The position numbers and the translations under genes are program-made. From an uncultured Planctomycetales bacterium (GTDB lineage: Bacteria; Planctomycetota; Planctomycetia; Isosphaerales; Isosphaeraceae), in the NCBI GenBank assembly GCA_903926465.1, contig CAIYJE010000127.1, forward strand, positions 1-35,684: a DNA stretch of 35,684 nt, read 5' to 3'. Under the pieces are notes generated by a model, which was given only the letters and a program-made list of their open reading frames with translations, was not told the origin of the DNA and made no database searches. Positions 7,417-15,894 of the stretch are shown piece after piece (the stretch's first letter is position 1; each line of letters begins with the position of its first letter).

Positions 7417-8991
7417 ATGCCGTCCTCCCTCGACCATTCCCCGGCAATTTTGTTGAGCCTGGGCGATTCCGTGGCCGTGGCCGCCAGGCCCATTCCCAAG
7501 GGGGCCCGAATTGTTGTGGGTGGGAACACCCTGGAGGTCCTGGAACCAATCGGGCTGGGACACAAAGTCGCCGTCGTCAAGATTGCCACCGGTACCCCTG
7601 TGCGGAAATATGGCCAGGTGATTGGCTTCGCCAAAAACGACATTGCACCAGGAGCCTGGGTCCACTCGCACAACCTCAAGGCCGACCTGTTTGAACGGGA
7701 CTATGCCCACGCCAGCGAACCAGGCCCCGTGTTTCCCATGGGTACCCCACGCACGTTCCAGGGGTACCTGCGCCCAGACGGCCGGGTGGGCACCCGGAAC
7801 ATGATCGCCGTGATCAGCACGGTGAACTGCTCGGCAAGCACCGCCCGGCTGATCTCTGATCGCTTCCGCGATGGAGCCTGGAAAGCCCAGTTCCCGAACG
7901 TCGATGGCGTGTTCGCCATCACCCACAAAGGGGGCTGCGGATTCCCATTCGAAGGGCCAGATTTCAAGGTGCTGGAACGAGTTCTGGCGGGGTTCGCTCG
8001 GCACCCCAACGTGGCGGCGTACGTGATTGTGGGCCTGGGCTGTGAAGGGGTGTACGCCTCTCACCTGGTCGAAACCCAGGACCTGGTCCCCCTGGGGGCC
8101 GCCAAGGGAAACGCCGGCGGCCAGCCAACCGCACACCGGCCAACCGTGCTCAATATTCAGGACCAGGGCGGGATCACCCGCACGGTGGACGCAGCCGTTC
8201 AGGCCGTGCTGGACCTGATGCCGGTGGCCAACTCCTGGACGCGAACCGAACAGCCGGCCTCCAAGTTGTGCGTGGGCCTGGAATGCGGTGGGTCAGACGG
8301 TAACTCGGGCGTGACCGCCAATCCGGCCGTGGGAGTGGCGTCTGACCTGATCATTGCCCAGGGTGGCACCACAATTCTGGGTGAAACCACCGAGATCTAC
8401 GGCGGTGAACACCTGCTGACCAGACGCGCGGTGCGGCCCGAGGTGGGAGAGCGACTGATTGAAAAGATTCGCTGGTGGGAATGGTATTCGGGCGTCTTTG
8501 GCGCGGTGATTGACAATAATCCCTCGCCCGGAAACAAAGCCGGTGGCCTGACCACCATTTATGAGAAAAGCCTGGGAGCGCTTGCCAAAGGGGGCAAGAG
8601 TTCGCTGGCAGCCGTGATCGATTATGCAGACCGGGCCGACATGCCCGGGCTAGTCTTCATGGATACGCCCGGTTACGACCCCACTTGCACCACCGGCCTG
8701 GTGGCCGGCGGGGCCAACATCATGGTGTTTACCACCGGCCGGGGCAGCGTGCTCGGGCTCAAGCCCACCCCCTGCATCAAGGTTACCACCAATACCCCGC
8801 TCTACAACCGGATGAAGGACGACATGGATCTGGACGCCGGCACGATTCTCGAAGGAGAGTCGGTCGATTCCGTGGGCCACCGGCTGCTCGACATGATTTT
8901 GGATGTTGCCAGTGGCGCTCCCACCAAAAGCGAACGAGCCGGCGTGGGTGAAGAAGAGTTCGACCCCTGGCAGGTTGGGCCAAGGCTGTGA
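7417..8991 (+). CDS. uxaA: Altronate dehydratase (UxaA family)
   Basis: A 524-residue cytoplasmic dehydratase of the UxaA/GarD family, which converts altronate to 2-keto-3-deoxygluconate in hexuronate breakdown. Residues about 10-90 form the SAF-type N-terminal domain (LSLGDSVAVAARPIPKGARI, then IGFAKNDIAPGAWVHSHNL). The main catalytic domain begins with GYLRPDGRVGTRNMIAVISTVNCSAS and continues with THKGGCGF, GLGCEG, ECGGSDGNSGVTANPAVGVASD and DNNPSPGNKAGG. Length fits a full two-domain UxaA (about 500 residues). Galactarate dehydratase is an alternative within the same superfamily. Its stop overlaps the GTG of the next gene, so it heads a coupled unit with a glycosyltransferase, an unusual partner. 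Start ATG 7417 lacks a strong ribosome site, but no better one is visible. Confidence 0.88.
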   Translation: MPSSLDHSPAILLSLGDSVAVAARPIPKGARIVVGGNTLEVLEPIGLGHKVAVVKIATGTPVRKYGQVIGFAKNDIAPGAWVHSHNLKADLFERDYAHASEPGPVFPMGTPRTFQGYLRPDGRVGTRNMIAVISTVNCSASTARLISDRFRDGAWKAQFPNVDGVFAITHKGGCGFPFEGPDFKVLERVLAGFARHPNVAAYVIVGLGCEGVYASHLVETQDLVPLGAAKGNAGGQPTAHRPTVLNIQDQGGITRTVDAAVQAVLDLMPVANSWTRTEQPASKLCVGLECGGSDGNSGVTANPAVGVASDLIIAQGGTTILGETTEIYGGEHLLTRRAVRPEVGERLIEKIRWWEWYSGVFGAVIDNNPSPGNKAGGLTTIYEKSLGALAKGGKSSLAAVIDYADRADMPGLVFMDTPGYDPTCTTGLVAGGANIMVFTTGRGSVLGLKPTPCIKVTTNTPLYNRMKDDMDLDAGTILEGESVDSVGHRLLDMILDVASGAPTKSERAGVGEEEFDPWQVGPRL

Positions 8992-11192
8992 GCGTCGCCA
9001 ACCCGGCAGCAAGCCGTTCCCCTCGCTGGTTCGCTGTCGCGCTGGCGGCCTTGATTGTGGCCGAACTGCTCTGGTTTTTCTGGTTCACCACCACCCCCCT
9101 GCCTAACGCCGGCAACCTCCAGGTTCCCAGCGCACCCGGCGAAACCCGCACCGAGGCGGTCAGGCGGTGGTACCTGCTCGCCCTGGCGTTTCCCCAGTTC
9201 ATCCCCGGTACCTCCTGGCACAAGTCGCTGTTCGGCCATGCCATCGATGCCTTCTGCCAGACCGCCTATCTGGACCAGCGCATCCCGTTACTGGGTGCCG
9301 GGCTGCTGATCGCCGGTGCCGGGCTCGGACTCGGCCTGCTGCTCATCCGCCTGCTCGGTGCCAGTCGGTGGTTGAACGGCCCAGAGCGGTTCACTCTCGG
9401 ATTCGGCATTGGCCTGAACGCGCTGGCATCACTCACACTGCTGGCCGGTCGGCTCGGCCTGCTCTCTCCCTGGCCGGTTCGAACCGCGCTGGGCGTGCTG
9501 GCCATGGCTGGGCTGGCAAGTGAGTTCTGGGCTCGCAAGAAGCCCTTGCAGGCTCCTCCTTGGATTTTTTTGAGCCGGGCTCAAACCGGCCTGCTCCTGC
9601 TGGCCACGGCGCCGTTTCTATGGATGATGATCCTGGGTTCGTTCCAGCCATCGCTCGACTTTGATGCGTTAGAATATCATCTGCAAGGCCCCAAGGAATG
9701 GTTTCTCCAGGGGAGGATCTCGTTTCTGGCGCACAATGTTTACACGTCCATGCCGTTCAGTATCGAAATGCTTCACCTGCTGGGCATGGAAGTTCTGAAC
9801 GACTGGTGGCACGGGGCGCTGGTCGGGCAGTTCGTGATCATGTTGCACGCCCCCATGGCGGCCCTGGCCTTATTACTGGTAGGCAACCGGATCGGGGCGA
9901 CCCGCGTGGGGCTGGTCTCGGCGCTCGTCTACCTTTCCACCCCCTGGATCTACCGACTCAGCGTTTTTGCCTATGTGGAAGGGCCGCTTGGTTATTATCA
10001 CGCCGCGCTGCTGCTTGCCGCCGAACGGGCCTGGACTCTGTCTCGGCAACCGCTCGCGGAGTCACGCGATCAGGCGGTTGCGGCAAGGCCCCAGAACCAA
10101 CCCCTGGCGGCTGGCATGCGTCAGGAAACCCTGGGACTTTGGGCGATTGTCGGCTGGCTTGCGGGTGGAGCCATGGCGTGCAAGTATCCGGCGCTCATCT
10201 CGGCCGCGGTACCCATGGTGCTGGTGGCAGGCGTGGCAGCCGTCAGGGAGAAACGCGCGGGAATTTTGCTGGCGGTTGTTGCCGGCATGGCGGTGGGAAT
10301 TGGCCCCTGGCTGATCAAGAACGCCATCGACCACGGCAACCCGGTTTATCCGCTGGGAGACTCGCTGTTTCACGGCCACCCCTGGACCCCAGAGCGAGAG
10401 GCGCAGTGGAAACGGGCGCATGGGCCTCGCAAGATCGGACTGCCGGAACTGGTCAGCAGCACGCTTGAGGTTGCGGGCAAGAATGACTGGCAGTCTCCGC
10501 TCTATCTAGCACTGGCCCCGCTGGCATTCTGCTGTGTTCGGCAACGCAGAGTGGCGGTACTTCTCGCCTTGTTTTGCCTGTACATCTTTGCAACCTGGTG
10601 GTTGTTCACGCACCGGCTCGACCGGTTCTGGCTTCCGTTGCTGCCTGCGCTGGCCTTGCTGGCCGGCCTGGGGGCAAACTGGACCAACCGGCCAGGCTGG
10701 ACCCCGGTGCTCTGCACCATTCTGGGGCTCGGGCTGTTCATGAATCTGGTCTTTGATTCCTCGGAACTGGCGGCACTGAGCGAGTGGACCGATGACCTTC
10801 ATGCGATGCGGCGGAATATTCCGGCTCTGGCCAACCCGGGTCTGGCCTGGCTCGACCGTGCCCTGCCTGAGAACAGCCGGACCCTGCTGGTCGGACCGGC
10901 AGGCGTCTTCCACATGGAGCATGCCATCCTTTACAACACGGTGTTTGATGATGATCGGCTGGAGGCCCTGGCCGCCAATCGCATGCCCCTGGAAATTCGA
11001 GACGCGTTGAAGAGCCAGGGGATTACCCATCTGTTTGTGGACTGGTCAGAGATCCACCGCCATCGAAAGCCCGGGGGTTATGGATTCACCGGGTTTGAAC
11101 AACCGCAACTGTTCGCAAGCTGGGTCAAAGCCGGTATCCTGACCCCCATCTCCGTACCGGTTCCCAACAAAGACCTTTACGAAATTAAGTGA
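8988..11192 (+). CDS. Polytopic GT-C/GT39-like glycosyltransferase
   Basis: A 734-residue membrane protein with about ten or more hydrophobic helices (for example 14-33, 99-121, 137-155, 200-217, and several between 270 and 610). In the loop after the helix ending near 217 it carries SLDFDALEYHLQGPKEW (Asp224, Asp226, Glu229, His231). This resembles the acidic catalytic loop of lipid-linked-sugar-using GT-C enzymes (ArnT/PMT/GT39). A soluble C-terminal tail (about 600-734) follows the last helix. It probably transfers a sugar from a polyprenyl-phosphate donor outside the cytoplasmic membrane; the acceptor is unknown. GTG 8988 overlaps the uxaA stop (GTGA), and its own stop overlaps an alternative GTG of the following epimerase, so the three genes appear translationally coupled. 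Confidence 0.78.
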   Translation: MSVANPAASRSPRWFAVALAALIVAELLWFFWFTTTPLPNAGNLQVPSAPGETRTEAVRRWYLLALAFPQFIPGTSWHKSLFGHAIDAFCQTAYLDQRIPLLGAGLLIAGAGLGLGLLLIRLLGASRWLNGPERFTLGFGIGLNALASLTLLAGRLGLLSPWPVRTALGVLAMAGLASEFWARKKPLQAPPWIFLSRAQTGLLLLATAPFLWMMILGSFQPSLDFDALEYHLQGPKEWFLQGRISFLAHNVYTSMPFSIEMLHLLGMEVLNDWWHGALVGQFVIMLHAPMAALALLLVGNRIGATRVGLVSALVYLSTPWIYRLSVFAYVEGPLGYYHAALLLAAERAWTLSRQPLAESRDQAVAARPQNQPLAAGMRQETLGLWAIVGWLAGGAMACKYPALISAAVPMVLVAGVAAVREKRAGILLAVVAGMAVGIGPWLIKNAIDHGNPVYPLGDSLFHGHPWTPEREAQWKRAHGPRKIGLPELVSSTLEVAGKNDWQSPLYLALAPLAFCCVRQRRVAVLLALFCLYIFATWWLFTHRLDRFWLPLLPALALLAGLGANWTNRPGWTPVLCTILGLGLFMNLVFDSSELAALSEWTDDLHAMRRNIPALANPGLAWLDRALPENSRTLLVGPAGVFHMEHAILYNTVFDDDRLEALAANRMPLEIRDALKSQGITHLFVDWSEIHRHRKPGGYGFTGFEQPQLFASWVKAGILTPISVPVPNKDLYEIK

Positions 11193-11251
11193 GCACGGGA
11201 TTGGATGGCGGATCTGGAAGTGGCTCACGTTCCCAGGAGTTTGCAGCACCC

Positions 11252-12262
11252 ATGGATGATTTGACCGTGGTCACCGGCGGGGCAGGTTTCATTGGTAGCC
11301 ACCTGGTAACGCAGTTGGTAAAGCGCGGAGTGCGGGTGCGAGTGATTGAGCGTCCGGGGGCCGGAACACAGCACCTACCCGCGGCAGTGGAGCGGGTTCA
11401 TGCCGATATTCGGGATCGAGACGCCGTGACCAGAGCGATTGCCGGCTCCAGGATTGTGTACCACCTGGCGGCCAATCCCAACCTGTGGGTGCGTGATCGG
11501 CGTGAGTTTGACGCGGTGAACCATCAGGGAACCCAACACGTGCTTGGAGCGGCGGTAGCCACCCGCGCCGAGCGCATTGTGCACTGCAGCACCGAGAGCA
11601 TCCTGACTTGCGCCCGAGCCACCGGTCCAATCTCCGAAGATGTGCAGGTGACCGAGGCCGATGCGGTGGGCCCCTACTGCCTGTCCAAGCTCAGGGCCGA
11701 GCAAGTTGCGCGTGATCTGGCCCAGGCGGGCCACCCGGTGCTGATTGCCAACCCCACCATGCCCGTGGGACCAGGCGACCGGGGGATGTCGCCCCCCTCC
11801 CGGTTAATCAGAGATTTTTGCCTGGGGAAATTGCTGGCCCGGATGGATTGCACCTTGAATCTGATCGATGTCCGGGACGTGGCCAGCGGCCTGGTTGGGG
11901 TTGCCAGCCACGGTCAGCCAGGCCGCCGCTACCTGCTGGGCGGGGAAAACCTGACCCTGTTAAGCCTGCTGGAGCGGCTTTCCAAACTGACGGGGGTGCC
12001 TGTGCCGCGTTGGCGTGTACCTTACTGGCTGGGGCTAAGCGTGGCGTACACCAGCGAGTTCTGGGCCGACCACGTCTCAGGACGCTCACCGCAGGCCACC
12101 ATCACCGGCGTACGGCTCACACGCCGGACCATGCATTTTGATGCAAGCCGTTCTCTTCAGGAACTGGAGCTGGTTCCACGCCCCATTGATCACTCTCTGG
12201 CCGAGGCCGTGGCCTGGCTCAAATCACAAGGAGCGATCCCAGCCGGTGCCGGGACCCTGTGA
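11252..12262 (+). CDS. HpnA-like NAD-dependent epimerase/reductase (extended SDR)
   Basis: A 336-residue extended short-chain dehydrogenase. The Rossmann motif TGGAGFIGSHL lies at the N-terminus, followed by DIRD, YHLAANPNLWVRD, and the catalytic GPYCLSKLRAEQ (Tyr-x3-Lys). The blocks ANPTMPVGPGDRG, CTLNLIDVRDVASG and RRYLLGGENLTLLSLLERL closely follow hopanoid-associated sugar epimerase HpnA and dihydroflavonol-reductase-like SDRs. A C-terminal substrate-binding part is present and length is normal. ATG 11252 is chosen because the Rossmann strand begins there and AGGAG lies 12 bases upstream, which is long. GTG 11189, overlapping the previous stop, would add 21 Gly/Ser-rich residues and cannot be excluded. 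No hopanoid genes lie nearby, so the pathway is uncertain; an envelope-sugar role alongside the glycosyltransferase is equally possible. Confidence 0.8.
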   Translation: MDDLTVVTGGAGFIGSHLVTQLVKRGVRVRVIERPGAGTQHLPAAVERVHADIRDRDAVTRAIAGSRIVYHLAANPNLWVRDRREFDAVNHQGTQHVLGAAVATRAERIVHCSTESILTCARATGPISEDVQVTEADAVGPYCLSKLRAEQVARDLAQAGHPVLIANPTMPVGPGDRGMSPPSRLIRDFCLGKLLARMDCTLNLIDVRDVASGLVGVASHGQPGRRYLLGGENLTLLSLLERLSKLTGVPVPRWRVPYWLGLSVAYTSEFWADHVSGRSPQATITGVRLTRRTMHFDASRSLQELELVPRPIDHSLAEAVAWLKSQGAIPAGAGTL

Positions 12263-12538
12263 TCCACCCGGTTCCCCGAATTTTCATTGACGCGCTCGGG
12301 TTCGTCGGCGAAACTCTTGCTCTTCACACGGAACCGATTTTGCGAGCTCAGGCCGCCTTCTAAGGCACACTTTTGTTTGATTGGTGCATCACGGGCGGAT
12401 AATCGCAAGAAAATGCAATTTTTTGTGTTTGACCACCTCTCTCAGCTACTCGCTCAGGCCCTAGAATCACGATAAAGCTTCCGTGTGATTGAGCTTTTCT
12501 TTTGTTCGCCTCCCGCTATGAGATCCAGGGTCATGCCT

Positions 12539-13099
12539 ATGCCCCTACGCTTGGTAGCCCTGGATGGGGGCTCCGATATCACGATTGATCGGGACCTGAT
12601 TGTAGTTGGCAGGCATGCCACCTGCGATGCGCGACTGGAATCGATCCGGGTCTCACGGCGCCACTGCTGCATGACCTCCAAGAACGGCGACCTCGAAATC
12701 CGGGATCTGGGTAGCACCAACGGCATCCGGATCAACGGGCAACGGGTTGAGGTTGGAACCGTCCGCCTGGGTGACGAACTGGCGATTGCGCATATTCGTT
12801 ACCGATTACACGATGGCGCATCGGAAGACCATACGATGATGGCTACCGTAGCACCTGGAGCGGGCGTAGAACGGCTCCAGCACCTGGCAGCCGGCCGAGG
12901 TGGAGCCCATCCGGTGGTCGATTCATCACCAACCACGCCCCCTTCCATGGAGCAGGATAGCCCACTGGCAGCGGCCGTGCGTGGGATGCTGCCGGCAGAA
13001 CTGGCCGGATGTAAGATCCAGGTCATTGTCCAGTTGCCCGGCAACTCGGACCCTGCCACCCCGACCCCCGAATTTGAGGCGGAAGCCAAGGAGCAGTGA
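12539..13099 (+). CDS. FHA domain protein (first of a coupled pair)
   Basis: A 186-residue cytoplasmic protein with one N-terminal forkhead-associated domain, which binds phosphothreonine peptides. Residues 1-92 hold the full signature: VVGRHATCD (Gly24-Arg25), VSRRHCCM (Ser39, Arg41, His42), DLGSTNGIRING (Asn61) and a closing LGDELAIAHIRYRL. The rest (about 95-186) is a low-complexity Ala/Pro/Gly/Ser linker with a short VIVQLPG strand. ATG 12539 is preferred (AGGG 9 bases upstream); ATG 12533 and GTG 12485 are in frame. Its stop overlaps the start of a second FHA gene, so they are co-translated. Planctomycetes have many Ser/Thr kinases; the partner kinase is not in this window. Confidence 0.87.
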   Translation: MPLRLVALDGGSDITIDRDLIVVGRHATCDARLESIRVSRRHCCMTSKNGDLEIRDLGSTNGIRINGQRVEVGTVRLGDELAIAHIRYRLHDGASEDHTMMATVAPGAGVERLQHLAAGRGGAHPVVDSSPTTPPSMEQDSPLAAAVRGMLPAELAGCKIQVIVQLPGNSDPATPTPEFEAEAKEQ

Positions 13100-13518
13100 T
13101 GCCCTCCCGCCTTGTGCCGCTGAATCCCCATCAAGGGCCGGCCATTTCCTTGACGCGCCCGATCTTTTTGGTCGGGCGCCATCCCGAATGCGATATCCGG
13201 ATCGATCTGCCACAGATCTCTCGACGACACTGCTGCCTGGCCATGGCCCACGACCAGATCATCATTCGAGATCTTGGGAGCCGCCACGGAGTATGGCTGA
13301 ACGGCCGGCAAATCCAGGAAGCCCGCCTCAAAGCCGGAGACGAGATCGCCATCGGCCACTTGCTCTACCGGCTAGAGCAACCCCAGGTTCAGCCTGGCGC
13401 AGAACGTTCCGGGGCAACTCCAGCACCCGTGTCAGTTCCACAGCCCAGCGACCCAGCAGAACCCGATAATCTCTTACTGGGCCTGGATCTGGGCGAGACC
13501 TTCTCGCTGCGAGACTGA
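13099..13518 (+). CDS. FHA domain protein (second of a coupled pair)
   Basis: A 139-residue FHA protein whose ATG shares its A with the TGA of the preceding FHA gene. AAGGAG sits 5 bases upstream, which decides ATG 13099 over GTG 13096. Residues 1-92 show LVGRHPECD (Gly26-Arg27), ISRRHCC (Ser41, Arg43, His44), IRDLGSRHGVWLNG and LKAGDEIAIGHLLYRL. The usual Asn of the GSxNG turn is His63 here, while it is intact in the upstream partner, so peptide contacts may differ. A Pro/Gln/Ala linker leads to a conserved-looking tail, NLLLGLDLGETFSLRD. The second copy could be a scaffold or could bind a different phosphopeptide. The FHA call is firm; function is inferred. Confidence 0.87.
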   Translation: MPSRLVPLNPHQGPAISLTRPIFLVGRHPECDIRIDLPQISRRHCCLAMAHDQIIIRDLGSRHGVWLNGRQIQEARLKAGDEIAIGHLLYRLEQPQVQPGAERSGATPAPVSVPQPSDPAEPDNLLLGLDLGETFSLRD

Positions 13519-13599
13519 CCAGTTTCCCAGACTGGGTATTGCAAGAGGCTTCGGATGGCTAGCCCTGCCCCAATGGCCAAAGGATCGGCTCATGTGGAT

Positions 13600-14076
13600 A
13601 ACATGGCTCCATACAGTTCGCTCAGCCGGCTGAGCGCGATGGCCGATGACAACGCGGGCAGCCCGCACCACCCTGGAAGCGTACGTCTACCTGGGCCTGA
13701 ACACGATTGTGGAACGTGGCCACCCCGAGCCGAACGTGAACCTGACGTACATCCAGCAATCCGGGCAAACCAACACCCTGACCGACGGGGGCGATCTCTA
13801 CACCGGATTGGACCGGTACCGCAACACCACCAGCGACAGCGGCCAGGCGTTGGTGTAGACGCCTGGTGGGGGTGAACAGCGGTTCGGTGACGGTGGCGAA
13901 GTAGGCGTACATCGATCTGATTCACCGGATTACGGAAACATCTTCCGGTTCCTGCACGACGAACCGCCTGTACGATTTCGCCACAATGGCAGATGATCGA
14001 AGAGCGTCAGAACGGCATGGCCAATTCCAACGTGAGTTTCCAGTACGTCTGGGGATGTGAGGTCTGCCTGCGAGAC
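13600..14076 (+). pseudogene. Degraded RHS/YD-repeat protein fragment
   Basis: Pieces of a planctomycete RHS core are readable in different frames. SSLSRLSAMADDNAGS is the first. After a shift near 13660 comes TTLEAYVYLGLNTIVERGHP, then the run LTYIQQSGQTNTLTDGGD and YTGLDR, followed directly by YRNTTSDSG and a TAG at 13856-13858. A further block, SPQWQMIEERQNG then SNVSFQYVWG, spans about 13978-14055. RHS proteins normally have longer spacers between these elements, so frameshifts and internal deletions have occurred. There is no start codon context, secretion signal or toxin tip. It is most likely a dead remnant of a large contact-toxin or cell-wall protein gene. The perfect 18-bp palindrome CGCTCAGCCGGCTGAGCG lies at 13619-13636 inside it. 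Confidence 0.78.
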
Positions 14077-14095
14077 AGACCTCTCATCCCCCAGA
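14048..14095 (-). terminator. Long hairpin after the DUF885 gene
   Basis: GGGGATGTGAGGTCTG (14051-14066) pairs with CAGACCTCTCATCCCC (14076-14091) except for one central mismatch; three further bases on each side pair around a bulged C. It lies 9 bases beyond the stop of the minus-strand DUF885 gene and at the edge of the RHS relic. A T tract is missing on both strands, so it may act as a hairpin terminator or processing site. Confidence 0.5.
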
Positions 14096-14103
14096 CAAAG
14101 CCG

Positions 14104-15894
14104 TTATTCAGCCCGGTCGAGCTTCAAGTGCCGACGCACCAGAATGGGCATATATTTTACCGGAATGGTCCCCTGCGAAAGCACGGCCTCATGGTAGGCG
14201 GCCAGGTCAAACCGATCGCCCAGCTCACGCTGAACGGCCTGACGCAGACGATAAAACGCCATGCGGCCCACGAAATAGGTTGATAGCTGAGCGCTCGACT
14301 GCTTGGCCCGGGTAATCTTGCCAAGGGCCTCCCCCTCGGTCTGGAAGCCACGGCCGGTGAGCAACTCCAGCGCTTCGGCATCGCTCATCTCGGTGCAGTG
14401 CATCCGATGATCCAGAATGGCGTTGATCACCGCTCGCAGGTAAAACTTCAACTGCATCATCCGCAACTTGAGGTCACCGTTACCGTAGCCTTCATCAAGC
14501 ATCATCTGCTCGGTGTACACGGCCCAGCCTTCGGCAAACGTTCCCGAACTCAGCACCCGTCGAATAAACGAGGGGCAGCGGTTGGAATACTCTAGCTGCA
14601 CATAATGACCGGGATACCCTTCGTGGATCGACAAGATGTCCAGCATCCGTTTGTTATATTCACGAAAGTAACTCTCCACCCGTTCCGCGCTCCAACTGGC
14701 CGGCGGCGGACTGACCGCATATTCCGATCGCCCATTGGGGTCAAGCGGAGGGGCCGGGTTCAGGTAGGCGGTGGAGTTGCCACGCATGAACTCGGGCATC
14801 TCGATGATCGCGCACCGGTCGGGCTCGGGTAGCGCCAGAATGTTGCGCTTCTGGATGAACTGCTTGATGTCTTTCACGTTCCCCTGGATATCGGCCAGCA
14901 CAGTCTCGGCCGAACTTCGGTCATCGCCAATCCTGGTCAGCACCCTGCGCACCATGGCACGCCGGCCTGGCTGATCATCGGGCGGGATCACTTCGCCAGG
15001 GAACAGGATGGACCAGAGCTGGCGGGCGATCACGGCGAGTTCCCGTTCCACACGCGTGGCTTCAGACTCGGCCTCCGCCAGAACCTCATCGGCCGTGATC
15101 CCGGCATCCAGTTCCAGGTCGAGCTTTTGGGCGAACTTTTCCTTCCCAATCCGCCAGGTGTCGGGTTGAGATCGTGGTAGCACCTCGGTTTCCAGGAACC
15201 CCAGGTGCTTCTTGATCGCCTCGATCACCGGCTTCGTCGCCGAGGCGAGCGGCTCTTGCCCCTTGGGAACGCCGGCCACTTCATAAACCTCGTCGGTATA
15301 GAAATCGATGGCCCCTTTGGTCTGGCGGATGGCCGTCTCGGTAATCACCTTGGGCGGTGCGCCAATGCTCTGCCTCGCCTGTTCGACAACCGTTGGCAAC
15401 AGCTTCATGCGGGCCAGGGCGTTGGCCAGGTTCTGGTCTTTGGGCAGGGTCGACTGCGTGAGCAATAAGTACACGCTCTCGGTCAGATACTCTCCCCAAA
15501 TTCGTGGGTCATCGCGAAAAGGATCAAACGTCTCTTGAAGATAGATTGAGCGTTCCAGGTCGCGCTGGAAGATCTCCAGATCGATCTGACTGTTGGCAGA
15601 AAGGCGGCTGGGCTGGATGGTGGAACGCAATTCCGCCAGGGCTCGGCGATCTCGCTCCAGATTGGCGGCCCGGGCCGCCGGTGAAAGATCATCAAGCTGG
15701 GAATCAAACCGATGGTCCCCCAGGCGTGTGGCCATCATCGGCCGAGCCTTGAACGTTTCCTCCAGGTAAGCCCGGAAACGCTGCTCAAGCCGGGTGTCTT
15801 CCTCGTTGGCAATGGCCACGGGCGGGCCAGCCTGCGTTACCACGCCCCAGCCCAAAATCAGCGCACACGGGACAATCAACAAACGATGCCACAT
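14104..15894 (-). CDS. Exported DUF885 metallopeptidase-like protein
   Basis: A 596-residue DUF885 protein with a signal peptide (residues 1-29, LLIVPCALILGWGVV core, PVAIA end). The zinc-binding signature HEGYPGHYVQLEY (424-436) fits the family's HExxPGH pattern, followed by SSGTFAEGWAVYTEQMMLDEG (449-469) with the likely third ligand Glu455. The N-terminal part (RFRAYLEETFKARPMMATRLG, then DDLSPAA) and the C-terminal HRMHCTEMSDAEAL are also typical. DUF885 members are gluzincin-like and mostly uncharacterised; a periplasmic peptidase role is inferred. ATG 15894 is chosen because AGGGA lies at good spacing and the signal peptide begins there; the open frame to 16080 adds no plausible sequence. 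It is transcribed towards the RHS relic and has no coupled partner. Confidence 0.86.
   Translation of the reverse strand: MWHRLLIVPCALILGWGVVTQAGPPVAIANEEDTRLEQRFRAYLEETFKARPMMATRLGDHRFDSQLDDLSPAARAANLERDRRALAELRSTIQPSRLSANSQIDLEIFQRDLERSIYLQETFDPFRDDPRIWGEYLTESVYLLLTQSTLPKDQNLANALARMKLLPTVVEQARQSIGAPPKVITETAIRQTKGAIDFYTDEVYEVAGVPKGQEPLASATKPVIEAIKKHLGFLETEVLPRSQPDTWRIGKEKFAQKLDLELDAGITADEVLAEAESEATRVERELAVIARQLWSILFPGEVIPPDDQPGRRAMVRRVLTRIGDDRSSAETVLADIQGNVKDIKQFIQKRNILALPEPDRCAIIEMPEFMRGNSTAYLNPAPPLDPNGRSEYAVSPPPASWSAERVESYFREYNKRMLDILSIHEGYPGHYVQLEYSNRCPSFIRRVLSSGTFAEGWAVYTEQMMLDEGYGNGDLKLRMMQLKFYLRAVINAILDHRMHCTEMSDAEALELLTGRGFQTEGEALGKITRAKQSSAQLSTYFVGRMAFYRLRQAVQRELGDRFDLAAYHEAVLSQGTIPVKYMPILVRRHLKLDRAE

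Noticed and set aside
7392-8218. Short frames overlapping the altronate dehydratase gene on both strands
   Set aside because: They are shadows: no ribosome sites and no similarity, whereas the main frame carries the whole UxaA family signature.
12428-12466. TTGACC and TAGAAT upstream of the first FHA gene
   Set aside because: They are separated by about 27 bases, incompatible with a normal sigma-70-type promoter.
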